A stretch of DNA of 12,734 bases. Origin: VMEP01 sp964414265 (GTDB lineage: Bacteria; Patescibacteriota; Minisyncoccia; Phycocordibacterales; VMEP01). The stretch spans positions 1 to 12,734 of the forward strand of contig CAYPVT010000023.1 of assembly GCA_964414265.1 (NCBI GenBank), given 5' to 3'. Each line of letters opens with the position of its first letter. Positions within the stretch are counted from its first letter, which is position 1. Both the position numbers and the translations under genes were made by a program. The notes below the pieces were generated by a model that was not told where the DNA came from, did no database searches, and was given only the letters and a program-made list of their open reading frames with translations. Below, piece by piece: positions 5,854 to 11,577 of the stretch.

Positions 5854-5924
5854 TACAGGCAAGCACAGGAGCAGAGTCGAGTTTCGTAGTAGCAATTTAA
5901 GCAGCAATAAATATAGAAATCAAT

Positions 5925-6122
5925 ATGCAAGGAACAATCAAGACTATCACGGATAGAGGATTTGGATTCATTTCTCGCGAAGGCGAGGCAAAGGATCTTT
6001 TCTTTCATTCGAAAGAATTGAATGGTGTCACATTTGACGAACTAAAAGTTGGCGATGTCGTTAGCTTTGAAGTTGTTGACGGTGAAAAAGGACCATCAGC
6101 TACAAACGTATCACGCGCATAG
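5925..6122 (+). CDS. Cold-shock domain protein (CspA family)
   Basis: The 65-residue protein is a single cold-shock domain with the RNP1 motif RGFGFIS (11-17) and the RNP2 motif DLFFH (24-28), a KVGDVVSFEVVDGEKGPSA stretch (41-59) and the usual C-terminal A-x-N-V strand. It would bind single-stranded RNA or DNA in the cytoplasm and act as an RNA chaperone. Length matches the family. It is a single-gene transcript with its own promoter and terminator. Compared with CspA it begins with M-Q-G-T-I-K rather than M-K-G-x-V-K, a minor variation. Confidence 0.97.
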   Translation: MQGTIKTITDRGFGFISREGEAKDLFFHSKELNGVTFDELKVGDVVSFEVVDGEKGPSATNVSRA

Positions 6123-6140
6123 GCGTCCGTTTGGAAGAAG

Positions 6141-6172
6141 GCACCTCGATCACTCGGGGTGCTTTTCTTTTT
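6141..6172 (+). terminator. Rho-independent terminator of the cold-shock gene
   Basis: GCACCTCG (6141-6148) pairs with CGGGGTGC (6155-6162) with one G-T wobble and a 6-nt loop, followed by TTTTCTTTTT. Confidence 0.9.
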
Positions 6173-6192
6173 AGGGTGTAATAATTTTTATG

Positions 6193-6201
6193 TGGTAGAG
6201 T
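6193..6201 (+). promoter_or_regulatory. Extended -10 promoter, leaderless ABC-F gene
   Basis: TG-G-TAGAGT (6193-6201) ends 8 nt before ATG 6210. No SD site is present. Confidence 0.6.
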
Positions 6202-6209
6202 AATATTTT

Positions 6210-7673
6210 ATGGCAAAAGCAGACAGTATAATTTCATTTGAAAAAGTATCTTTTGAGTACGGGCCGAACAAGCCTATTTTAGACACGACAGATTTCGTCA
6301 TTCGTCGTGGAACGAAGATTACTTTAATGGGACAAAACGGCGCAGGAAAAAGCACCATTTTTGGTCTTATTACAAAAGCGCTTACACCAGAAAGTGGAAA
6401 AATAAATATCGTTAATAATTTATCAATTGCATTATCTCGACAGGTTATTCCAAGAGAGGATTTAGATCTTACCGTGCGCGCTTTTTTTGAAAAATGTTTT
6501 ACCAGCAAGGTTTATGATATTGATCCTCGAATTGATGAAGTTTTAGAAGTAGTTAATTTAAAAGGTCACGAAAAATTACACGAAAGAATAGTGAGGTCCT
6601 TTTCTGGCGGACAACAAGCAAGATTACTTCTTGCGGGGGCTTTAATTCAAAACCCCGACCTACTTTTGCTTGATGAACCAACCAACAATTTAGACACAGC
6701 AGGAATTGAGCACCTTACAAAGTTTCTTATTGATTACAAAAAGACAGTTATCGTTATTTCTCACGATGCTGATTTTCTAAATTCATTTTCACACGGTGTT
6801 TTATATCTTGATTTGTATACACGAAAGGTTGAACAATACGCTGGTAATTATTTTGATGTGGTTAAAGAAATTTCAGCACGTATTGAAAAAGAAAATAGAA
6901 AGAACGCCCAGCTCGCGAAAGAAATTCAAGAGAATAAAGACAAGTCCAACTTTTTCGCCCACAAGGGAGGGCAGATGCGTCTCGTTGCTAAAAAAATGAG
7001 AGAGAGAGCAGAAGCGCTTGAAGAAGAGATGGTTGATGTTCGTAAGGAAGACAAGACGATACGTTCATTTATTATTCCTGCTCAAGACGGAGTTGTTGGA
7101 GAGGTTTTGAATATAACTTCGTTTTCGGTAATTGGTAAAAATCACAAGCCGGCTGAAAGAAAGGCAAAGCTTTCTCTAAAACGCGGACAGCACCTACTAC
7201 TTAAGGGACCAAATGGAATTGGAAAAAGCACACTACTTGAAGCGTTGGCTGGTGGAAAAGCTAAGGGCGCCGTTATCGCAAAAGGGGTGAAGGTTGGTTA
7301 TTACCGTCAAGATTTTTCAACACTTAATTTTAACGATACAGTTTTTGATTCTTTGATGGAGGTGATGGACACGAAAGACGAAGATAAGATGAGAAGTGTC
7401 GCAGCTGGGTTTCTTTTAAGTGGCGAAATTGTGCGTACAAAAATAGGGAGTTTGTCTGAAGGACAGAAAGGACTCGTCGCTTTTGCGCGACTGGTTCTTG
7501 AGAGACCAGGACTTCTTATTTTAGATGAACCAACAAATCATATAAATTTCCGACACATTCCAATTATTGCGCAGGCTCTAGACAAATATCTTGGAGCGAT
7601 GATTATCGTTTCTCACGTGCCAGAGTTTGTGGAACAAATTCGTATTGATGAAACCTTGGATTTGGAAAAATAA
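6210..7673 (+). CDS. ABC-F family ATPase (ribosome-associated)
   Basis: The 487-residue protein has two ATP-binding domains and no membrane helices, the mark of the ABC-F family. Domain 1 has Walker A GQNGAGKST (41-49), signature SFSGGQQ (130-136), Walker B LLLLDEPTNN (151-160) and the switch His in VISHDADF (182-189). Domain 2 has GPNGIGKST (333-341), signature SLSEGQ (414-419), Walker B LLILDEPTNH (435-444) and IVSHVPEF (466-473). A Lys/Glu-rich linker (about 215-285) corresponds to the P-site tRNA interaction motif. ABC-F proteins bind the ribosomal E site and relieve stalling or give antibiotic protection. It is shorter than E. coli EttA (about 555 residues). Domain 2 has Glu in place of the usual Gly at 417 in the signature, so the second site may be less typical. 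The exact subfamily cannot be fixed. Confidence 0.93.
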   Translation: MAKADSIISFEKVSFEYGPNKPILDTTDFVIRRGTKITLMGQNGAGKSTIFGLITKALTPESGKINIVNNLSIALSRQVIPREDLDLTVRAFFEKCFTSKVYDIDPRIDEVLEVVNLKGHEKLHERIVRSFSGGQQARLLLAGALIQNPDLLLLDEPTNNLDTAGIEHLTKFLIDYKKTVIVISHDADFLNSFSHGVLYLDLYTRKVEQYAGNYFDVVKEISARIEKENRKNAQLAKEIQENKDKSNFFAHKGGQMRLVAKKMRERAEALEEEMVDVRKEDKTIRSFIIPAQDGVVGEVLNITSFSVIGKNHKPAERKAKLSLKRGQHLLLKGPNGIGKSTLLEALAGGKAKGAVIAKGVKVGYYRQDFSTLNFNDTVFDSLMEVMDTKDEDKMRSVAAGFLLSGEIVRTKIGSLSEGQKGLVAFARLVLERPGLLILDEPTNHINFRHIPIIAQALDKYLGAMIIVSHVPEFVEQIRIDETLDLEK

Positions 7674-7686
7674 TAATTTTATCTTT

Positions 7687-7695
7687 TGGTATTTT
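7687..7695 (+). promoter_or_regulatory. Extended -10 promoter of the flavoprotein gene
   Basis: TG-G-TATTTT (7687-7695) lies 13 nt before ATG 7709, so the leader would be only about 6 nt. No SD site is present. Read-through from the ABC-F gene 35 nt upstream is also possible, since no terminator is seen between them. Confidence 0.45.
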
Positions 7696-7708
7696 GTAAA
7701 AAAATAAA

Positions 7709-8962
7709 ATGAATATCAAAAATAAAAAAATAATTGATGTTGTTGTAATCGGGGGAGGGCCTGCTGGAATGATAGCTGCGGGGCGTGCGGCCGAACTTGG
7801 GCGTTCGGTTGTTCTTCTTGAAAAAAATCCAACGCTCGGCAAAAAACTTTTAATTACTGGTGGCGGGAGGTGTAACGTTACAAACAACAAGAAAGATGTT
7901 CGTAGTATGCTTTCTAAATATAAAGGGAGCGATAAATTTCTTTTCTCGGCCTTTACTCGGTTTGGGGTGAAGGAGACTTTGGAATTCTTCAATAAACGAG
8001 GAATGGAGACTAAAGAGGAAAACGAAGGTAGGATTTTCCCAGCTTCAAATAAAGCTCAATCCGTCTGTGATGTTTTAGTAAAATATATGAAAGAGGGTAA
8101 GGTGAGAGTGCAGACAGACGCAGATGTTTCTGGGGTATCTTTGGATAAAAAAACGAAAGATTTTTGTATTAAGTTGAAAGATGGGCAAGAAATAATTGCG
8201 AAAAAATGTATCTTGGCGACGGGTGGAACGTCGCACCCAGAAACGGGTTCAACCGGAGAAGGTTTCTCTTGGCTTAAAAAGTTGGGGCATAAAACATCGG
8301 GAAGTAATGTGGCGCTTGTGCCCGTTCGGCTCAAAGATTTTTGGACGAAAGAATTAAGTGGGATAACTTTGTCGGATGTTAAACTTACTGTATTTCAAAA
8401 CGGCGAAAAACGCGGAGTAGAAAAAGGGAAGTTGTTGTTTACTCACTTCGGCATTAGTGGCCCAACGGTTTTGAACATGAGCAAGGATATAGGTGAATAT
8501 GTTCAGTATGGTGAAGTTCGGGTTGATGTTGATTTATTTTCAAAATTGGACCACAAGGAGTTAAAGAAAAAACTCCAAGATATCTTGGTAAAAGAGAGTA
8601 ATAAAAAATTAAAAAATACTATTGATAAACTAGTTCAATCGGCACTCGGAAAAGCTATACTAGAAATCGCAAAAATAGACGGCGAAACTTTTAACCACAG
8701 CGTGAGTAGTGAAGATAGAATTAAATTGGTAGCAATAATGAAAGCTCTTCCACTTAATGTTAAAGGGTTACTTGGCGCCGATAAAGCAATTGTTACGTCT
8801 GGCGGAGTTTCTTTGGAAGAAGTTGATTTTAAAACAATGCAATCGCGAATAGTGCCAAATCTCTACTTAGTTGGAGATGTTTTAAATATTGATAGGCCCT
8901 CTGGTGGATATAGTCTTCAGATTTGTTGGACTAGTGGATATGTCGCAGGAAGTAATTGTTAA
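7709..8962 (+). CDS. HI0933-like NAD(P)/FAD-dependent oxidoreductase (BaiN/YhiN family)
   Basis: The 417-residue protein starts with a Rossmann FAD-binding fold: VVVIGGGPAGMIAAGRAAE (11-29), with Glu38 placed to bind the ribose. The family hallmark GGGRCNVTN (51-59) follows. The middle includes an ILATGG motif and a FGISGPTVL segment. The C-terminus has VTSGGVSLEEVDFKTMQS and the second FAD motif YLVGDVLNIDRPSGGYSLQ (386-404). Length fits the family (about 400). Members bind FAD non-covalently in the cytoplasm; most, such as YhiN, have no proven substrate, while BaiN acts in bile acid metabolism, which is unlikely here. The start is well placed, ten residues before the fold. Confidence 0.92.
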   Translation: MNIKNKKIIDVVVIGGGPAGMIAAGRAAELGRSVVLLEKNPTLGKKLLITGGGRCNVTNNKKDVRSMLSKYKGSDKFLFSAFTRFGVKETLEFFNKRGMETKEENEGRIFPASNKAQSVCDVLVKYMKEGKVRVQTDADVSGVSLDKKTKDFCIKLKDGQEIIAKKCILATGGTSHPETGSTGEGFSWLKKLGHKTSGSNVALVPVRLKDFWTKELSGITLSDVKLTVFQNGEKRGVEKGKLLFTHFGISGPTVLNMSKDIGEYVQYGEVRVDVDLFSKLDHKELKKKLQDILVKESNKKLKNTIDKLVQSALGKAILEIAKIDGETFNHSVSSEDRIKLVAIMKALPLNVKGLLGADKAIVTSGGVSLEEVDFKTMQSRIVPNLYLVGDVLNIDRPSGGYSLQICWTSGYVAGSNC

Positions 8963-8995
8963 AATTTTTTATTGGAACTAGATATATTTATAAGA

Positions 8996-9001
8996 TAGAA
9001 T
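8996..9001 (+). promoter_or_regulatory. -10 box before the frameshifted gene
   Basis: TAGAAT (8996-9001) ends 7 nt before ATG 9009, the leaderless pattern seen elsewhere in this window. It supports 9009 as the true start of the broken gene. Confidence 0.55.
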
Positions 9002-9008
9002 ATTAATC

Positions 9009-9356
9009 ATGAACGAACAACTTCCTACACAATTTGAGAAAAAAGTGACCTCGAAGAGGCCGCTTATGATGCCAGATTAAGAAAAGGTGTTGTTTTACCG
9101 AAAGAGGGAACTCTAGCTTATGAAGCTTTGGAAAAAACTTGTAATGAATATTCCGCTATTGTTGCTCGAGAGATGGTTGCGCATAGTCCTAAATTTTTTG
9201 AGGAAAGTGGAAAAACAAGAAGAGCTCTGTATCAAACTTTATGGCACGTCTTGGCAGGAAACCTCCCGAGACGATACTGACGCTGCTAGACGTTTTGCCC
9301 ACTATGTTGCTGGGCGTCCTTCGTTTGCAGAGGACTTAAACGACGGCGGGCACTGA
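9009..9356 (+). pseudogene. Frameshifted small gene of unknown function
   Basis: ATG 9009 starts MNEQLPTQFEKK but reaches a stop at 9078. At the A6 run (9039-9044), a -1 shift gives a long continuation, SDLEEAAYDARLRKG and so on to YQTLWHVLAGNLPR, which stops at TGA 9278-9280. A +1 shift near 9270 would return to the first frame and continue DDTDAARRFAHYVAG to TGA 9354-9356. The restored product would be about 115 residues, soluble and helical, with no family I recognise. Restoring a seventh A at the run cures the first break, so a homopolymer error in the assembly is a simple explanation. True gene decay is the alternative. The second shift is less certain: the gene may simply end at 9280. 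It abuts the convergent gene ending at 9357. Confidence 0.6.
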
Positions 9357-9602
9357 TTAGCACTCCACCTTTTCACCGACGTACTGGAATTTCTTCCCCT
9401 CGACCGTGACAACGGTCTTGTAGGTTCCGTCACCTTGGTCGACGTTGAACTGACAGGTATCGTACTTCGCCGAGCACAAAAGGAAACGCAGTTCCTCAAG
9501 TTCAATCCAGTAGCTTTTCTTGCTTCCGCTTTCGTTGACGCGATTGCGGAGCTTTTCAAGCAGTTTTTCCAACTTTTTCTTGCCACCCTGCGTCGTTGCC
9601 AT
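9357..9602 (-). CDS. GC-rich small hypothetical protein (81 aa)
   Basis: On the minus strand, ATG (9600-9602) has GGAGG (complement of 9610-9614) 7 nt upstream, so it is preferred over the upstream in-frame ATG at 9657-9659. The 81-residue product has a Lys/Glu-rich N-terminal helix (KKKLEKLLEKLRNRV, about 8-22, possibly coiled coil) and a mixed beta C-terminus (TYKTVVTVEGKKFQYVGEKV). It has three Cys and no signal peptide. I do not recognise it. By hand count about 68% of codons end in G or C, unlike the AT-rich neighbours. It is one of three such SD-preceded GC-rich genes here, and the only gene on the minus strand. Stop TAA (9357-9359) directly abuts the opposing gene; no terminator is seen. 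Confidence 0.75.
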   Translation of the reverse strand: MATTQGGKKKLEKLLEKLRNRVNESGSKKSYWIELEELRFLLCSAKYDTCQFNVDQGDGTYKTVVTVEGKKFQYVGEKVEC

Positions 9603-9647
9603 TTGCCTGCCTCCTCGAAAAAGATCACGATAAGTAACTTTGTGAAG

Positions 9648-9653
9648 GATATA
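9648..9653 (-). promoter_or_regulatory. Extended -10 promoter for the minus-strand gene
   Basis: On the minus strand TG-T-TATATC places the -10 at 9648-9653, with TTAACA 15 nt further upstream as a possible -35. Transcription would start near 9641 and leave a leader of about 39 nt that includes the SD site. Confidence 0.45.
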
Positions 9654-9723
9654 ACACATATCAAATATTGTTAATACACGTAAAGTTTGTAAGACTTTAG
9701 TGGAAAAGCGAGATTAATTAAGA

Positions 9724-9729
9724 TAAAAT
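9724..9729 (+). promoter_or_regulatory. -10 box of a leaderless cupin gene
   Basis: TAAAAT (9724-9729) ends 6 nt before ATG 9736. No SD site is present. Confidence 0.5.
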
Positions 9730-9735
9730 TAGTAG

Positions 9736-10131
9736 ATGTCATATATAACTAATATCCTCAAACAAACAAAAGAAAATACAAATTTTCGAAAAGTTCTTTT
9801 TACTGGAGGGAAAAGTCAGCTCGTGGTTATGGATATTCCCGTGGGTGGTGAAATTGGCGAAGAAAAACACGACCACGTGGAACAGACTTTATTTTTTATG
9901 AGCGGTGCTGGGAAGGCGGTTTTAAATGGAGAAGAAAGTGTGGTTACCGCTGGGGATGTTGTTGTTGTTACTCCAGGAACAACTCATAATTTTCTAAACA
10001 CAGGCAGTGAATCATTAAAGGTTTACACTATTTATGCTCCAGCAAATCATATTGATGGTCGTGTTCACAAAACAAAGGCTGATGCAGATAGTGATGATGA
10101 AGATGAAGCTTTTGGGCATAGTGCGCAATAA
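9736..10131 (+). CDS. Cupin-domain protein
   Basis: The 131-residue protein is a single small beta-barrel. Cupin motif 1 appears as EEKHDHVEQTLFFMSGAG (42-59) with likely metal ligands His45, His47 and Glu49 or Gln50. Motif 2 is AGDVVVVTPGTTHNFLN (72-88) with His84 as the fourth ligand. Asn replaces one of the usual residues after that His, which is common. The C-terminus is a short acidic tail (DADSDDEDEAF, 116-126). Such cupins may be metal-dependent enzymes or sugar-binding proteins; the substrate cannot be told. No signal peptide is present. MscL starts 20 nt downstream, so the two may be co-transcribed. Confidence 0.9.
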   Translation: MSYITNILKQTKENTNFRKVLFTGGKSQLVVMDIPVGGEIGEEKHDHVEQTLFFMSGAGKAVLNGEESVVTAGDVVVVTPGTTHNFLNTGSESLKVYTIYAPANHIDGRVHKTKADADSDDEDEAFGHSAQ

Positions 10132-10151
10132 TAGTAATTCAAATTAATTTT

Positions 10152-10457
10152 ATGAAAGGATTTTTAGATTTTATTCGCGAGCAAGGGGTTGTTGGGCTAG
10201 CTGTTGGTTTTATTCTCGGTGGTGCTGTTTCTAAGGTTGTTGCTGGTTTGGTCACAGATATAATTAATCCGATTATCGGTGTTGCTTTGGGTGCAGCAGG
10301 TGAGCTTAAGAGCGCGAGCTTAGCAATTGGTTCGGTTAATATTCTTTGGGGAGATTTTGTGAGTATTTTGATTGATTTTGTAATTATCGCGCTTGTTGTT
10401 TATTTTGGAGTTAAATTTATTGGTCTTGATAAGCTAGATAAAAAGAAAGAGTCTTAA
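10152..10457 (+). CDS. mscL: Large-conductance mechanosensitive channel MscL
   Basis: The 101-residue protein starts with the MscL N-terminal helix (MKGFLDFIREQGVVGLAVGF), continues into the pore-lining TM1 (about 12-45, with the Gly/Ala-rich LAVGFILGGAVSKVV and the conserved DIINPIIG), a short extracellular loop (46-66) and TM2 (about 67-90). It ends with a basic tail. It forms a homo-oligomeric pore that opens under membrane tension and releases solutes on osmotic downshock. It is shorter than the E. coli protein (136 residues), lacking most of the loop and the C-terminal helix bundle. Only a weak -10-like TCAAAT (10139-10144) precedes it, so transcription from the cupin promoter is likely. 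Confidence 0.93.
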   Translation: MKGFLDFIREQGVVGLAVGFILGGAVSKVVAGLVTDIINPIIGVALGAAGELKSASLAIGSVNILWGDFVSILIDFVIIALVVYFGVKFIGLDKLDKKKES

Positions 10458-10506
10458 CTTCTGGAGCTATTCTTGTTTTAGTGTTATTGTATAAAAAATT
10501 AATTTT

Positions 10507-10512
10507 TAGAAT
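10507..10512 (+). promoter_or_regulatory. -10 box before the cytochrome b5-like gene
   Basis: TAGAAT (10507-10512) ends 5 nt before ATG 10518. A second candidate with TATAAA lies about 20 nt further upstream, so a short leader is also possible. Confidence 0.45.
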
Positions 10513-10517
10513 TTTAT

Positions 10518-10913
10518 ATGAAAAATATTTTGATTGGAATAATTGTTTTAGTTGTTTTGAGTGGTCTCGGTTTTTATGTTGTGAAAAATAAAGATGCAAG
10601 TAATTATGGTAGTGATTCACTTCTAAGCCAAAATACAGAAACTTCTCAAACAGCAACGACAACTTCATTAAAGGAGAAAACCTACACATTGGCAGATTTT
10701 TCCATACATAATTCAAAAGAGAGTTGTTGGTCAGTTATTAATGGAAAAGTTTATGATTTAACGCCTTGGGTTTCAAAGCACCCAGGTGGGGAAAGTGCGA
10801 TACTTTCTATTTGCGGAAAAGACGGTACGGACAGTTTTATTTCTCAACATGAGGGAGATAAGAAACCAGAGGCAAAATTAGCAGCGTTTTATATTGGAGT
10901 GCTTACCCAATAA
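10518..10913 (+). CDS. Membrane-anchored cytochrome b5-like heme protein
   Basis: The 131-residue protein has an N-terminal membrane anchor (about 4-22), a Ser/Thr/Gln-rich linker (27-52) and a cytochrome b5-like domain (about 55-131). The domain starts YTLADFSIHNSKESCWSVI and has GKVYDLTPWVSKHPGG (76-91), the family's heme-ligand loop with axial His88. The second axial ligand is probably His111 in FISQHEGD (108-114). The heme domain would be outside the membrane. It could carry single electrons. Two Cys (70 and 99) might form a disulfide. The 4-TM protein follows after 24 nt. Parcubacteria generally lack heme synthesis and a full respiratory chain, so heme would have to be scavenged; that is general knowledge, not shown by this window. 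Confidence 0.9.
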   Translation: MKNILIGIIVLVVLSGLGFYVVKNKDASNYGSDSLLSQNTETSQTATTTSLKEKTYTLADFSIHNSKESCWSVINGKVYDLTPWVSKHPGGESAILSICGKDGTDSFISQHEGDKKPEAKLAAFYIGVLTQ

Positions 10914-10920
10914 TTTTTAG

Positions 10921-10929
10921 TGGTATAAA
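10921..10929 (+). promoter_or_regulatory. Extended -10 promoter of the 4-TM gene
   Basis: TG-G-TATAAA (10921-10929) ends 8 nt before ATG 10938. It lies in the 24-nt gap after the cytochrome b5-like gene, so the 4-TM gene may have both its own leaderless transcript and read-through. Confidence 0.55.
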
Positions 10930-10937
10930 TTATAAAC

Positions 10938-11366
10938 ATGTCTATTTCAGATATTGTTGTTCCAATACACATCTCAGCGCTTATATTTTCCGTGGTCGGG
11001 ATTTTTTTGGCTAATCACCAAGCTTTCAATTGGGTTTTAGGTAAGACATCAACTCTCGACAAGAAAACACTTTTGAAATATCACCACTCCGTGCTTTTGG
11101 GTTTGTCTTTAATGATAGTTACGGGAGCCCTACTTTTTTGGCCAATGAGAGAATATTTACTTCATAATTTTGTTTTTGGTATAAAAATGTTTTTTGTTGC
11201 AGCGCTGGTTGTTAATAGCTTCTTTATTGGAAAATTAATGAATGTTGCAATTGAAAAGCCGTACTCAACGCTTAGTGGAAGAGAACGTTTTCCTCTTATG
11301 TTAAGTGGGGTTGCCTCAACTATCGGTTGGTTAGGAGCATTCATCGCAGCAAACTTTTTGTTTTAG
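10938..11366 (+). CDS. Four-helix membrane protein with conserved-type His residues
   Basis: The 142-residue protein has four hydrophobic segments (about 5-25, 48-68, 78-100 and 118-141). His residues lie in or at the ends of the helices: His11 and His27 (helix 1), His49 and His50 (start of helix 2) and His76 (before helix 3). TGALLFWP (62-69) follows helix 2. This spacing resembles small four-helix b-type heme membrane proteins such as CopD/SirB-like or DUF2214-like families, but I cannot place it in one. With a cytochrome b5-like gene directly upstream, an electron-transfer pair is an attractive inference. Alternative: a transporter or sensor in which the His residues bind metal. Confidence 0.7.
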   Translation: MSISDIVVPIHISALIFSVVGIFLANHQAFNWVLGKTSTLDKKTLLKYHHSVLLGLSLMIVTGALLFWPMREYLLHNFVFGIKMFFVAALVVNSFFIGKLMNVAIEKPYSTLSGRERFPLMLSGVASTIGWLGAFIAANFLF

Positions 11367-11413
11367 GAGATATTGCAGGAACTCGCAAAGTGTGTTAATG
11401 TCTATCTATATTC

Positions 11414-11436
11414 GGCCGAGGCGGCCTATTTTTTTG
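11414..11436 (+). terminator. Rho-independent terminator before typA
   Basis: GGCCG (11414-11418) pairs with CGGCC (11422-11426) across a 3-nt loop, followed by TATTTTTTTG. It would end the transcript of the 4-TM gene and separates it from the typA leader. Confidence 0.75.
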
Positions 11437-11453
11437 TTCAAATATATATTTAT

Positions 11454-11577
11454 CCCGTTAGAAATTATAAGGAGGTATTTATATAGGAACGATGAAATTT
11501 AATATAAAAATGAATAGAAAGATAATTATAAATATAAAAATTATCGAAAACGTACGCGTTTTCGATTTCTAACTGGG
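11454..11577 (+). promoter_or_regulatory. Structured typA leader, candidate cis-regulatory RNA
   Basis: The segment is closed by CCCGTTAGAAAT (11454-11465) pairing with ATTTCTAAC-T-GGG (11565-11577): 12 bp with one bulged T, ending immediately before the typA ATG. Inside are a hairpin with GGAGG in its loop (TATAA 11466-11470 with TTATA 11479-11483), an AT-rich hairpin (11522-11527 with 11539-11544), and an 8-10 bp hairpin with a UACG loop (CGAAAACG 11545-11552 with CGTTTTCG 11557-11564). The 3' strands are contiguous, so the helices could stack. A second copy of TTAGAAAT in typA codons 3-5 (11585-11592) could compete for the same closing strand. The base pairing is read by hand; the regulatory role is inference. 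A short inverted-repeat element is the alternative. Confidence 0.5.
11492..11572 (+). CDS. Possible 26-residue leader peptide ahead of typA
   Basis: ATG 11492 opens a 26-codon frame (MKFNIKMNRKIIINIKIIEN, then VRVFDF) ending in TAA 11570-11572, 5 nt before the typA ATG. TATATA (11480-11485) ends 6 nt upstream, the leaderless pattern seen at other genes here; GGAGG (11471-11475) is 16 nt upstream, too far for a normal SD. The frame crosses the UACG hairpin and one strand of the closing stem, so translating ribosomes would open them and could feed ribosomes to typA, which has no SD of its own. The AT-rich sequence makes a chance frame quite possible. Confidence 0.35.
   Translation: MKFNIKMNRKIIINIKIIENVRVFDF

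Noticed and set aside
9039..9045. Programmed -1 frameshift site in the broken gene.
   Set aside because: The bases do not fit the X XXY YYZ pattern in frame, no downstream stimulatory hairpin is evident, and A6 is short for transcriptional slippage.
9302..9664. A 120-codon minus-strand frame overlapping the GC-rich gene.
   Set aside because: It is a shadow of the 9357-9602 gene: no SD site at its start and an odd Arg/Ser-rich composition.
11454..11577. A small inverted-repeat mobile element (MITE-like) before typA.
   Set aside because: The ends are inverted repeats, but there is no clear target duplication and no second copy in the window; kept only as an alternative to the RNA model.
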